From contig NC_058193.1 in NCBI RefSeq assembly GCF_907165205.1, positions 38,085,021 to 38,149,020 on the forward strand: DNA of 64,000 bases. The letters are read 5' to 3'. This document shows, one piece after another, positions 22,348 to 34,345 of this stretch (position 1 is the stretch's first letter; the number at the start of each line of letters is the position of its first letter). The stretch comes from Coccinella septempunctata (lineage: Eukaryota; Arthropoda; Insecta; Coleoptera; Coccinellidae). The position numbers were made by a program, and so were the translations under genes. Under the pieces are notes generated by a model that saw only the letters and a list, made by a program, of their open reading frames with translations, searched no databases and was not told the origin of the DNA.

Positions 22348-22392
22348 GTCCAAGCAGTGTCGGTCCAGTTGAGGATCTGGATGGGCGACCGC
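22348..22392 (+). ncRNA. 5S rRNA-like fragment (pseudogene or SINE head)
   Basis: 'ccaagcagtgtcggtccagt' followed by 'tgaggatctggatgggcgac' and 'cgc' matches the internal-promoter half of eukaryotic 5S rRNA: the AAGCAG-GTCGG block, then TTGGATGGG-GACCGC, in the right order and at near-normal spacing. Upstream 5S sequence is not clear and the 3' end is missing, so it is a fragment. 5S-derived SINEs keep this part as their promoter, so a SINE remnant is as likely as a 5S pseudogene. Confidence 0.4.
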
Positions 22393-22991
22393 TCAAAAAG
22401 CTACCGACGTTTCTCATTTTCGAATCGAGGACGTGGAACTTCGACTAGAAAGCGCCAATAACGACCGCATATGCCGTTCGCAAATAATAAGGGTCAAGTA
22501 GAAATTTCAAACAAGTACCCCCACACAGCCCTGAGGTACGGGGACCTATCCGTTATGCGACACGACCTCGCCACAATATACGGATTTTATTGTTTGTTCG
22601 CGAAATGGGAACCGGCTTCGAAATTAGTTGACGGACAGGGTAAAAGGCGGTTCATGAAGTTCGCCACAGACCACATCAGAGCCTTCTTGCGCTGTTTACC
22701 AGCATCGATCGTAGACTCTGAGCGGGTTAGACCGCACAACCTTTGACTAAATATTATTTGAAGACGGTAGACGTCATATTGTGCCTGTAGGTATTCTGCG
22801 GGATAATCCACAAATATGCGCAAAGAGGTATTTTATTTCTGAGCCGGGAAACTCCGGGATGGAGAACTGAAACTTTCGACCCCGCCGGAAGGGGTGCACC
22901 GGAAAATGTTAGATCTTGAATGACATCTGTCAGATGGGAAGAAGGAGGCAGCTATGGAAAAAACGCTTCGAAGGATAACTTTATTTGATCA
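22393..22991. other. No recognisable gene
   Basis: A 91-codon plus-strand frame (22471-22746, starting MPFANNKGQVEISNKYPHTA) overlaps a 78-codon minus-strand frame. Neither has a recognisable domain. The rest is unremarkable. Confidence 0.35.
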
Positions 22992-22993
22992 TA

Positions 22994-23455
22994 CGAGGAT
23001 GTATTGATATCTAGTTAGCCTAGACCAGTTCCTTGCATGAAAAAAATATTGCGTTACCATAGCAACGAACAATAACTCATTAGAAGTGTCAGTGTGAAGT
23101 TTGAAGTCAAAAAGTAAACCAGAGTCACGCAAAAAATCGAAAGAAAGAAGACGTCCACCGAAATTGTGAAAATCGAAAAATTTGAGTATCGAGCCATCAT
23201 CAAGTACCTGTATTTAAAAGGGTAAAGAGGTAAGCAGATTTACGAAGATATGCTTAATACCCTTGGGGATCAATGTACTTCGTATGCGACCGTGAAAAAT
23301 TGGAGTGCAAGCTTCAAAAGAGGTAAATTTTCCATTGAAGATGATGACCGATCGGGAAGGCCAGTTTCAGTGTCAGTTCCCGAAAATATCGATGCAGTTC
23401 ATAACCGTCGAATTGGGCTGAAACGGATATCTGAAGAACTGAATATTTCATACGT
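22994..23455 (+). mobile_element. Mariner copy M4, N-terminal fragment
   Basis: Begins beside TA 22992-22993 with the 5' inverted repeat 'cgaggatgtattgatatct'. The start codon has become ACG and there is a stop after KYLYLKG. The rest of the DNA-binding domain is readable (MLNTLGDQCTSYATVKNWSA, then EDDDRSGRP and NIDAVH) to about EELNISY. The copy then ends abruptly at a family B fragment. It has no catalytic residues and no 3' end. Confidence 0.9.
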
Positions 23456-23456
23456 A

Positions 23457-23660
23457 TATTACAAAATTCATTTCATTCGAAAAAACCGTTTGTGAGATAG
23501 ATCTATAGAAATAACATTTTTTTCTAGTTTTTCAACAGCCTATATCTTCTAAATCGAGCTGATTGGGAAAAAATGGTAAAGGAAAAAAGTATTCCTTGTG
23601 ACCTCAAGAATCTACTGTTAAAATATCTGTAGGAGTCGAAGACTCACCCTTTGTATGAAA
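23457..23660. mobile_element. Family B MITE, truncated copy (B3)
   Basis: Shares with B1 the run 'aaattcatt', 'aaccgtttgtgagat', 'caacagcctat', 'cctcaagaatctactgtt' and the terminal 'gactcaccct'. Its left edge coincides with the broken right edge of M4, so the MITE side or a deletion truncated the mariner. Confidence 0.6.
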
Positions 23661-24734
23661 GTTATCACTTTCTCACACTCCAATTCAGCAATTCCACGAA
23701 TTGGCATACGAAATCCACCACGGTGACTTCTTCCACATCCTAAGAAAACCAATATATTTCGCGTTCCCCCACTACGTGCCCGCTCATGTATAATTTAGGA
23801 CCTCTGGTAAATCGTGCGTTCATCTAGTATGGGCCTTCTGGCAGGATGCACGCACCATATGTCCGATCGAGTTTTCCCTAATGTGTCACACAACATGGCT
23901 ACATCTATCGCAGTTTCCGAAATTAGATTTTGTTATTTTCTACGCATCATCCGAGCCATTTGATCAGCTCGCCAAATTATTAGGTATATTAGGCCTAGTG
24001 CGTCTGTCTCTATCGTTGAGATGAGTTACGATCTTGTTTTTCGCGGAAGCTGCTAATCTGTGTGGGATGTCCCTTCGTATCTTGTCCGGTTCTTCCGTTG
24101 ATGGAGGAAAAAAATCCTGTTTTCGATGATGTATTTGTTCCTTCCGCGGTTTTCCCAGCTCGAACAACATTTTTTCCAAATAATAAAATACGAAGATTCA
24201 ATTTCATTATTTTCCAATCTCAATAAAAATTCGATAAAACAGAGATTCCCAAATTGAGAAAAAAACAAATTAGACCAAAGAAATCATCCAGACTACAGCC
24301 CCCATATCGAGTTAGTTAATTAACTCCGTTGCCACGTAAGAAATCCGCAACTTCTTAAGTTGGAGGAGAAGTTGTTGTGCAGTGCGTAATTAATCCGAAA
24401 ATACAGGTGGGTAATTTATGCAAGGAATGTTTATTGGAGCCTAGGAACTAATTTACGGCCCGTCACCACATAGATGGACGCTCCAGAAACATGGGGGGCG
24501 CTGAAAGGGGTGCAAGAGAGGTTGTTGATTGTTTCGACTGCCACGAAGGTAGCATTTGACTCGCTCAGGGCCTTGGAGACAGGGTTGTATTACGTCGGGT
24601 TGACATGTGTCGGGATGCTGTGTGAACCGTTGACGTTGCTCCAAACAAATCACCCCCAAGGCGGAGTTAATTAACTCTTCTGGTGGTTTGCTACGAGCTG
24701 GAGGAAGTGAAAAGCCCTAGGAAAGAAATTTGGC
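23661..24734. other. No recognisable gene
   Basis: Unique sequence. Three overlapping minus-strand ORFs at 23964-24268, and opposed ORFs at 24453-24674, have no recognisable domains. Confidence 0.4.
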
Positions 24735-25500
24735 ATAATCTTCATTCATTCATTTAATGCTGTATCCCGTTACCGAGAGTAAATCTACGAAAAGACTCAA
24801 AAACCAAACTATCGGTGCGATCAAACTTATAATTTCTTAGGGCTACTTGCGACTGTGTGCCCTCCTGTGACTGAAGAGACCCAACCGTAACCTACAGACC
24901 CTTCCACACTCTGGGCATGGATAGTTCACCAACCAGATCTGGCCGCCGCTGTATTCTTCTCGAGTCTCCATTATAACTGTGGATCAAAGACATCCACTGT
25001 GATCTGCCTAACGCTAGTTGTTCCCAGTTATGATTAGCATTAATTCATTTTAGGGATTGATGCAGTACATCCTTAAACCGCTTATACTGGATTCCTGGTT
25101 TCTGAGCTCCCTCTGTGAATTCGCCAAACAGATTTTGGAGAGTCTTGCGTCTTGCATCCTCTGGCAGCTTCATCTGAGTCGGGCTCTCGTTACTTAAATC
25201 TCAATTGTTATACAACTCGCGCGCTGCAAGACTTCTGCATTTGGAACTTTGTGGAACCATCTCATGTGCATTATTTGTCTTAGATGACGTTGTTGCGTTT
25301 GTTCAAGCTTTTTAATGTGTCGCCTGTAGGGCGTCCAGCTTTCGCTTCCGTAAAGAAGCGTTGGGAGGACGACTGCCTTGTAAATAGCTGTCTTGGTCTT
25401 CAGATTGAGGTCTTGTTTTTGAAACACTCTGTCCTTTAGCTTCCAGAGTGGCCGCGATGCCGAATTGATACAAGTTTTTCGTCCAAGGCTAGAAATGGTT
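24735..25500 (-). mobile_element. Non-LTR retrotransposon, reverse transcriptase C-terminal end
   Basis: On the minus strand, 25194-25427 reads LKTKTAIYKAVVLPTLLYGS and then RRHIKKLEQTQQRHLRQIMH. This is the conserved C-terminal 'thumb' region of reverse transcriptases in endonuclease-type LINEs (LLYGSE.W, then the KLE..QQR.LR helix). Further downstream the sequence continues with a diverged RLPK-type block, then a tail containing CPECGR..R, and ends near an ATGAATG-rich 3' terminus. Frames are broken by several indels. The copy is 5'-truncated and dead. A second copy of the same tail lies at 53642-54045. The clade is not assigned. Confidence 0.85.
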
Positions 25501-27199
25501 AGGCTTCTGCGTCCTCACAGAATCTGCACTCATGAGTTTATGCCAGACCCATTCTTATTAGGTACTTCATGAGGCAACAAGGTGTAGCATACCGTCGCTA
25601 AGATCCAGGTACTTCTCGTAGTGGTGTTAAGAAACTATTTGGAGTATTATTCTCTTTTAGTTTGTTCTTCTCTTGAAACTCTTTCTTTCAGGTAAATTTT
25701 CCTATACCACAGATACAATGAGAGGAGTTTATGCTCCTTTCCTGGCAAATGTATTGAATAAGTACCTACTTTATTGTCTGTAAACTCATTCAACTCCAGA
25801 ATACGTTGACTCTAACAATCTCTAAAGAAAGCAACAACAAAAATCAAAGAAAAAAGGTGCATTGAAGATTTCTGATAAAATTATCCATCAGCTCGCTTTC
25901 CAGCGACAGAGATGGGGATAAATAGGAGTTCATAAAGGAAAGGCGCATCAGATGTAATAAAGGAATTCACAATTCCTCGGAACATAACTGATATCAGACA
26001 AATGGAACTCGTGTAACCGATCTACTCCGCGAGCTCATAAATTTTCTCCGTTTTATCTCAATTAACAATATTCCGACTCACCTCTATCTCTAGCGTAGAA
26101 CGCGGGAAACACGAGAACGTAATGAAAATTGGAAGAAGTATATGTGCAACGTGTCAGATACGGTATAAATAAACGGAAAAGTTGATAATTGTTAAGACGG
26201 AAAATCGTTGCCGGGCTAGACTAGAAAGGAAATATAATTAGCACGGAGCATAATGCTAGAGTAAGACCAGCTCCGCGTCGTTTTGAGGGTTTTCGCCTTT
26301 TCCCTTACGCCCGTATGCATCCGGGCGTACAGTCTAGAAAGTTTCCCTTTAAAATATCGACAAGCAATCGCGGAGTTAATCATTTTCAGGCGGATGCTCT
26401 ATGAAGGGCCTTAATTTTCAGTTCCATTTCATTCTTCGGCTTGATTAGGTCTTTGCATAAGAACGGGAAAGTTTCATCTCTGGAACGGATGGAAATGAGG
26501 TTACTCCAAATAAACGCAGAACACCGCGGAGGCATTCTGCATCTGGAAACTTGCGAATCATGGCTCGAACTTCCGTACCACCAAATTGATTGAAAAAACA
26601 CCCGGAAAATTCTCGATTTCACCCACAGGAATCCATCCATACCAAGAGTCATCTTCAAGTTTAATTTTCCACCGAATCTTATCGATCCCAACCTATCGAA
26701 ATTTGGCCCTTGGAACAACCCGAATAAATTGAAGATTCCTGCGAGAGTGTCCCACCGGCTGATATGCCTGAGTGCGATATAATTGCAAAATCCGATGGAT
26801 AGGTATAGGACTTAGGGTACCCAGTAGCGTCGTTAAAATCGTAATTTTATGCAAGCATGTGTTGAAATAAGCGAGGAGGGAGTGCGAGGGAAAAGGGTTA
26901 GAAAGCGGGGGCCCCCAATTGCAATTTCTGACATCTGCAATACGTTCTGGAGAGCAGGGATTAGACGGTTCACGAAGAATGGATGCAAAAGGATCAGTTC
27001 GGGAATATTTCACACAATTTCGTCAAGAGAATTCAGTGGAAAAAATCACTTCTCAAGCGAAATACTGGAAATAAAGAGTTAACGCTAAACTTTTCACTGG
27101 ATGTTTCGGGATTTTCTCTGATATATCAAACACATGGTATCACATGGTATCACAAAATTCACGTAATGTTCGAATTAACTGTCAAATAAAACGACAGTT
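25501..27199. other. No recognisable gene
   Basis: Unique DNA. Short ORFs at 26386-27189 overlap on both strands without domains. A donor-like 'gaggtgagt' on the minus strand near 26079-26086, downstream of a TATA-like 'tttatttatac' (26150-26170, minus), is suggestive of a promoter-exon unit but unsupported. Confidence 0.35.
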
Positions 27200-27365
27200 T
27201 GACAACTGACAGTAAAGGTTAGGTTCGGTCAGGTTAGGTTAGGCTTGGTTAATTTGTTTTAGGTCGAGTTAGGTTAGGTTGGGTTGAGTTAGGTCAAGTT
27301 GGTTGATGTTAGTTCAAGAAAGGTCAGGTTGGCTAAGGTTCAGTTAGGTTGGGTGAGTGATTGGT
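27200..27365 (+). repeat. Degenerate TTAGG-like tract
   Basis: Interspersed 'ggttaggtt', 'gtcaggttaggtt', 'ggttgggttgag' and similar. This is TTAGG-type sequence with frequent substitutions, consistent with an old interstitial telomere-like tract. There is no coding. Confidence 0.7.
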
Positions 27366-30184
27366 TAGTCTAGATCGAAATGCCCCATTTTTTGTGGAGG
27401 AAATTGTCAGATGTCCTATTTCAACATTATCTTGATCCCTTAAAGCTTGATCGAAGAGTCAACTCTTATTGCTATGATCATCCAGACTCTTGCATCAAAT
27501 TATAATCTACCTTACGAGTATTGAAATAACACTCAGTAGATCTACATACGTCTATCAAATGATTCTCACTAGCTACTCTCACGATGTATCGACAACCAAG
27601 GTCTTGTGAAACCCGCGATCTTTTTGTCAAAACATATTCTATATGTTTCGATAACGAAATAGTTTTAAAAAAAATGTGTAATATGGGTACCAATGCGTGT
27701 ACGTGCTAGGCTTACAGACTTAAGGGTAATTAATAGATAATCGTCTCATATTCTTCAATGCAATGCAATTTTCTTCATATTCATCCCGTTTTTCTTGGCA
27801 GGAAAGAACTGAGAATATTCGATCCAAACATCAGAGGTCGATCCTTGAAATTCGATTAGTCGAGATGTTGGCGTAAAAGGGGAGAGAGGCTGCCTTATAA
27901 AAGAGGGCAATTGTTAGTGCAATAATTAATACAAATTAGTGCCTGTATCTCTGGTAAATAAAGCCGTTAACAAGATCAGTCTTCCTCGTTGTCTTCCATT
28001 TCTGCAGTACTTTATATAAATGTGATTTAAGAGGATGTTAATTCGATAAACGGGGAACAATTAAATGCACTTCGCCGAATGGTTCTGCAAGGTAAAAACA
28101 TCGTTAATTCGATTTTGTGCTATGTGCGGAAGAAATAAACTTGATAACGCTCGAAGAGGGCAGATATTCTGGTCCAATTCCATTTGCGCGAAACGGGAAT
28201 ATCAATTTGCAAGTGAGATTGACCCAATTTATTGCGAATTCATTCGTTCGATGGAACTTTCCTGACGAACTCGAATGGACAACAGTTTTTCGATTCATCG
28301 CAATAATTAAATATGAAAATAAAAGACAACTTATGCTATTATCTTAAATAATACACGAATATTCGATCCAAATGCTCAAAATATTAATCAAATTCGATAC
28401 CAATCAAGTCCCTTCGAGGAATCAGACTTGAAATTCGCAATTTTCCGAATGGACTGCCATCGAAATCGTCAAAAATTCCAACAATGGAAATATTGCCTCG
28501 TTATATGAAAGCAGTCGATCATCTGTATCCGGAAACGCAATATTAACCCCTCCCCCCATTCAAATCGGGGATGAAGGAATAGAAGGAATCAAGGAAGGGT
28601 TGAATTCTGTGAATTCATGCCTGATTGTAATTTGCGACATCTGCAATATCGATCTGCATCAGCTGCTAGGCGCGGATTATGAAAATAAAGGCAGTGTTGT
28701 TAAATTACGAAGAATTAATCACTTTTCCATCCGAAACTGATTATTATAAGGTTCTGGTACTGTAGAACTAATTTCTCACTAGCAGGACGTTAATTTTACC
28801 AGTTAGAAATGTTTACGCTAAAAGAAAATATTGCCTGCAGAAGAGGAACCAACAGTGAATCATAAAGAAAGGGATTGGGAATCAAAAACGCCGATGAGGC
28901 TTGTTAGAAAGTTGAAGTATAATTGTCGACCTTAGAAATTATGTTTCAATTCGATGCCGGCAATAACAGTATTCTTCCCCAGGGCTGATATATCAGCAGA
29001 TTCGATTCCGGAGTCTGCTATCTGGATCCTATCCCGGTTAGGCCAATTTTATGCGTCCCACCCTGATCTTCGACATATTAGATGGCCGTGCCATGGATTT
29101 TAATGGCATCTGGGAAATTAAACCACATAAACATCATACGTTGCTTATTGTGAGCGATTCTGTGAGAGATCATCTCCTTATCTGCCTCTGTTAGGGGGTA
29201 ATAGACATTATTTAATCCAGATATACCATCTAGTGATATCTCACTGATGGTTCCACACCGATAGGATACAGCTTGTTTGGTTGATCCTTGAAGATTGAGA
29301 AATAAAGAGCGAATTCAATTTGATGAACTCACAGAATTGTATGAACTCAATGAACATCTCTATAATATTCTTATATTTGTCATATATTTAAACTTTTCAT
29401 TTCGTTCTTCCAAAAATGAATCTTTGAAAATACTGCTGTTGCATTTCATCTCAAAAATAATAAATATATGGAGCATATATACCTACTGAATGATCCCAGT
29501 CATGAAACATATAAGTTGAAATCATTCCAAAAATGAACAACTCCAAAAACTAGAAAAATCTACCCAACATCTTGTTATTGTTTCAACTAACCTACCCCTC
29601 GGAAAAAATGCTCGGCCGCTTCTATTTCAAGAATTTCTACTCCAAAGTTGGCCTCTGCGGAAAGTGAAGGCGAAATCGATTAAAACCTTGAAGTTAAGCA
29701 AAAAACTTCCATCGAACTGTCCTGAACTTGGAGTTTGCCATCGATCTGTCGCGTTCAAGTAAACTTTTCGAAAAACTGAGTCATTACGGAAGAAGTTTCG
29801 AACGAATCTTCATAAATTTAGAGGACGTGCGAGACACATTTCATTTGTGCATGGCTACACAAGAAACAAAACAGTAGTTTGAAAGTTTTCCGAAAACTAG
29901 AGACCACACACCGTGAGTCGATATAAAAGGCAAATTCTCGAAAAAACACAAATTATACGTCCACCGCTTGTAAGTCTTTGTTTCAGGTACTTGACATAAT
30001 ATTTATTCTATGTTTCGAATTTCATTCCAGCACCATATAAGGTGCAGTTACTTAACTGAAAAAGATTTTGAATACCATATTCGTTCTAAATTGAATTTCA
30101 AATCAAAATTCAAAAAATTCCTCTGGTCTACTCTAGCCAAAAACATATTGTCTGAGGACATGAATGTATAAGTTGGTTTGCATG
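27366..30184. other. No recognisable gene
   Basis: About 2.8 kb of AT-rich unique DNA. Overlapping ORFs at 28065-28347 on both strands have no recognisable domain. Nothing else stands out. Confidence 0.45.
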
Positions 30185-31010
30185 TTTCGAAAAAAGAAAT
30201 ATTGGTGATTAGGTTAGGATATGTTGGGTCAAAAATGAGCAAGGGCTTAGGTTAGGTTAGGTACGAAATATTTGGTCGTTAGGTTAGGATATGTTGGGTC
30301 AAAAATGAGGAAGGGGTTGGGTTAGGTTAGGTTAGGTTAAACGAAATATTTGGTGATTAGGTTAGGATATGTTGGGTCAAAAATGAGCAAGGGCATAGGT
30401 TAGGTACGAAATAGAATACTCTAACGATTTGTCAAAATCAGCTGACCGTTCATTACCGTGGGGCACACAAAGCTTTTTATTATCAGTGTAAAGAGGCATT
30501 TCTTAGAAAGTTATAGTCTAATCACTCTAATTTAACGTAGGGAAGAACATTTTTTCCAAAAACATGCACAAAACACAATACTCGACCAAAACAGCATGTT
30601 AATCAATGGAGGGAAAAGCTTGTGTGCCCCACGACAGCGAACGCTTAGCTGATTTTGACAAATCGTTAGAGTTCCCTATATTTGGTTGTTAGGTTAGGAT
30701 ATGTTGGGTGAAAAATGAGCAAGGGCTTAGGTTAGGTTAGGTACGAAATATTTGGTTGTTAGGTTAGCATATGTTGGGTCAAAATGAGCAAGGGGTTAGG
30801 TTAGGTTAAACGAAATATTTGGTGATTAGGTTAGGATATGTTGGGTCAAAAATGAGCAAGGGCATAGGTTAGGTTAGGTACGAAATATTTGGTTGTTAGG
30901 TTAGCATATGTTGGGTCAAAATGAGCAAGGGGTTAGGTTAGGTTAAACGAAATATTTGGTGATTAGGTTAGGATATGTTGGGTCAAAAATGAGCTAGGGG
31001 TTAGGCCTTC
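30185..31010 (+). repeat. Composite TTAGG array, ~70-bp unit
   Basis: Each unit is 'ggttaggttaggt', 'acgaaatatttggt', a 'ttaggttaggatatgttggg' phrase, and 'tcaaaaatgagcaaggg'. The landmark 'atgttgggt' recurs at 30221, 30291, 30369, then 30701, 30771, 30838, 30908 and 30974 (steps of 66-78 bp). In the right half two unit types alternate (one with 'gtacgaaatatttggttgtt', one with 'aaacgaaatatttggtgatt'), giving a 136-137 bp dimer. TTAGG runs are embedded in every unit. A MITE at 30414-30677 splits the array. Confidence 0.9.
30414..30677. mobile_element. MITE with long TIRs, inserted in the TTAGG array
   Basis: A perfect 26-bp inverted repeat (30418-30443 and 30647-30672; core 'aacgatttgtcaaaatcagc') continues inward with a few mismatches to 'tggggcacacaa'. 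The element is about 260 bp with no ORF. The uninterrupted neighbouring unit reads 'acgaaatatttggttg', so the insertion point lies in 'gaaatattt' with a 2-3 bp A/T duplication. The superfamily is not assigned. Confidence 0.85.
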
Positions 31011-32490
31011 CTGAATCTACATATTCGATTCCCTTTACTAAAGCATTCTATGGAAGGATATGAAGAAATAGGAGTGGTTCTGAGATTCCCTTGAAACTGA
31101 GTAGTTGATGATTGAATTGGCCTTCCATATTGGACTAAGAAATGAAGAATTGAAAAATTAGATTTTAGCGAAGAAAGTTTCAGAAAATATTCCAATCAAA
31201 CGACGTTCAATGATAAAATATATCAAATGAACGAATTTATTATACATTATGTAGGATAAATCGATTGTATAAATTACGATTGAGTTCCAATTTCGGTGAA
31301 AAAATCATATAGATATTTAAAAAACAGTTATTGTTTGAATTTGGTCATTAGATAATGAAGGGCCTTTCATAATTCGTATTTCTTCAGTATAATTTGATAC
31401 AAAAGTTGAGTAATTATCGGCCAAAAAGATGTTTTCGTTGACATTTGCACAAGTAGGTTTCTCATTAGAATAGGAAATTGATAAATACAAAATGGCTGAA
31501 TGTTTCGTAGTGATTCACGATTTTGATCACCAACAGAGGTAATGAAGGTTTAGTTTCTATAAATTCTGAGACTTAAAATACCCTTCCTCATGAACGGAAG
31601 TAAAAGAACCTGGTAATTGACCTCAAAATTCCAAAGAATTGTTGCCTCATTTCATCAACCGAAAACTCTACATATATTTCGAGAACAATGGAGGAAATTT
31701 CCCCAAAATCAGCAACAGTTACGGGAGAATCCTGAGTACTCTTAACGGAAGTGTTTTTTTTTCACGTATCATTTGAATTCGGAAAATATTTTGGGTGATT
31801 TTTGTTTTTTTGGAGAGCGACCCCAAGAGTAAAAATCCCAGCCTACCTGGCGATGATAATTCTAGGCATGAGCATCCGGAGGCAGCACCTCGACCACGGA
31901 CCTGGTAGGGAGAAAACTCCAGAACCGAGCAGGGCCGACGGGCGCCGAACGTCCGGAGAGGAGGTACTTCGACGCCGGCGACGTCCGGACGTAGCAAACG
32001 ACTAGCACACTTTGCGGATCTTGGAGGAGATGTGGGGTGGACGCTATGACGACCCGCCCGCTCCGACAAGGACCACCAGCCCTCTCCTCGCCGGCTATCG
32101 ATTCGGAAAACTTTCGCAAAGTTCGAAAAAGTTGTTGTTCCAATTTTCCAACTCTGCGTCGTAGTCGCCGGGGCCTCGGCGATGGCTCTGGAAACTCGAC
32201 GGGGTCCGTATTTTCACCTGGATCATTATTCGATATTCGTTTCTGGGTTTTTCGAAGGCCGGTCGACAGGAAAATTTCACCCGACATCATAATGTCTTCA
32301 TTGGGGTAATGCGCGTTGAAAATTGGGAAAAAAATTGAAAATTCCACTTAATTCTTCGAGTTTCAATAATGAAAGGGTCGAAATTATATGTCTGTTTTGT
32401 TTCATTTCGTATTTCTCAGTTTTTCTAGGTAAGATTAGTGTCGGAATCAAATAGGTAACAAATTGGCGAATGCGCCTGTCAGAAATTCCA
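31011..32490. other. Unique DNA with a GC-rich island
   Basis: 31011-31850 is AT-rich and featureless. 31860-32220 is strongly GC- and CpG-rich (gggccgacgggcgccg, cgacgccggcgacg), with long open frames on both strands (161 codons minus at 31862-32347, 90 codons plus at 32037-32309). Their Arg/Pro/Ser-rich products and mutual overlap suggest composition rather than coding. A CpG-rich promoter or exon is possible. Confidence 0.4.
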
Positions 32491-33412
32491 ATAGAGTCAT
32501 TCGGGGCAACTGTGCGCACTTTTGCCTTTCAAGCTATACCCTGTTTCAAATGTTGAAGCTAGGAAAATGAAAACATATTCATAAGATAGAGAATTTTCTA
32601 AACTATAAGAAAACAAGCAAAAACGTTTTCTTTCCGCAAAAAAGAATTTAGTAGAGAAAGTCGGAGTGCGTTCACATGCCCCGTATTGCGGGTAAGTGTG
32701 CGCACCCTCACGGGGTAAGTGAACGCAGTGCTTAGTGAACCACACAATCAAAACAAATTACAAAATAATGTCATCAAAATGTTACAATATTAGAGAAATG
32801 CTGTTTATTGTCAATACAGAAGCGCCTTTTTACAAGCAGTGCATTATTGTTCGTGCCACAATTCTTGATGAACACAACACTTGATACATTCCCCTGTTGG
32901 TGGCTCTTCATATTTTTCTGAACAAATAGGATAATATTGATCGAGTCTTAACCAAGAAAATCAACAATGTCATAATTTATTCCTCACTGAACTAATGCCC
33001 ATATAATGAATCTATGCGCACACTTACCCGCGCACTCTTTCCCCAGTAAGCCAAAATTTGAATTGACGTTCTTATAGAGTTGAGCAGCTAAGAGGACCTA
33101 AAATATTTTATTATATATTTAGATTAATATGCCCATGATCGAATAAAATATTGTTTAACACTGAGGGATTCGGAACTTGGACCTGGCAGAATGTGCAGAG
33201 ATGCTAAAAATTAACCAAAAAACTAGTGAATTTGATTGATTGCAAATAAAAAGTTAAAGAAACGTGGCACGGCGCACTCCTATAAAAAACTAATATGGCG
33301 ATTCTGCGCCCTTGCTTCACCCAAATGAACCCCTTTTTCATACATTCCATAGTCAAGATATACGCACTGCGCACACTTACCCACTGCGCTCAGTTATCCC
33401 GAATGACTCTAT
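32491..33412. mobile_element. 0.9 kb TIR element (ATAGAGTCATTCGGG ends)
   Basis: The left end 'atagagtcattcgggg' and the right end 'cccgaatgactctat' are inverted copies, extended inward by 'aactg.gcgca' on both sides (about 26 bp in all). Internal sequence is rich in 'gtaagtgtgcgcac'-type phrases and their complements (32695-32740, 33015-33050, 33365-33390). There is no transposase frame. Target duplication is unclear. Confidence 0.65.
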
Positions 33413-33615
33413 ACTCCAATCCTGAAGGATATCCAGAGACATTGGAAAGTTAAAACGAAAAAAAGGAAGAACTTAATTATCGAACATATGTTTCGTTTAG
33501 TTCAACTCTTTCTGCCGATGAATGAACCATTTATACCTTAGAACCTTGTGTATGACAGTTGGTGGAGCGCGGGTAAACACAAGTAGCAGACGAAATTATT
33601 CCGAATCCATAAATT

Positions 33616-34335
33616 TTCAAAATATATCGACCCGGGTAATTTTTTTGACTAATTCGAGGTCGTGAATTACGAATATGCAGTTAGATTTTTCCTAGGATCA
33701 TTATTTCAGGAAATGAATCACTTTTAGTGAAAAATTTCGACAAAATTGGTCAACTTTGAGGAGCTGTAGCAGCCAGAAAAAAGACACTGGATATATGATA
33801 ACTTTTTTGGTGATTGATTGATTCTTTGCGAATGAAAAAATCCAACTTTCATTCACCTACCGCGAAAAGTTTAGATTTTATGATTTTTTAGGCGAAAGTC
33901 CAAAATTTCGAATTTTTCATCGACCGTAACTTGAAAACTAATCCTTTCAGCAAAATTCTGTTTGCATTTTCGTGATCTACACTCTCGATTTAGTGGATAC
34001 TCAAATTTTGGTGGAAAATGGGAAGATAAATTTTTTTTCAAATTTTCCATACATATGTATGGAAAAATTGCGATTTTTGGAAAAAAATTTTTGGTCCCCG
34101 ATCAGAACAAAATTCGAACTATCGACTAATTCGAGGGCGTAGAGAACGAATATGCAAACAGATATTTTTTAAAAAATTTAGTTTTCAAGTTATGGTCGAT
34201 GAAAAATGGGAAATTTTGGACCTTCGCAGAAAAAATCATAAAATCTAAACTGTTCGCGGTAGATCAATGAAAATTGGAAATTTTCATTCGCAAAGGATCA
34301 ATCTATCATAAAAAAGAAATCTCTTACGGAATAAG
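33616..34335. mobile_element. Family P foldback element, left-arm copy
   Basis: Begins 'atatcgacccgggt', with the nearly palindromic centre 'ccatacatatgtatgg' near 34050. Phrases such as 'acgaatatgca', 'accgcgaaaagtttagattt' and 'ggtcaactttgaggagctg' reappear inverted in related copies. Its inner end is truncated where it meets B4. There is no ORF. Confidence 0.75.
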
Positions 34336-34345
34336 AAAATATAAT

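Noticed and set aside
31862..32347. 161-codon minus-strand ORF
   Set aside because: It lies in a CpG-rich island where both strands are open. The product is Arg/Pro/Ser-rich with no domain, so it is probably compositional.
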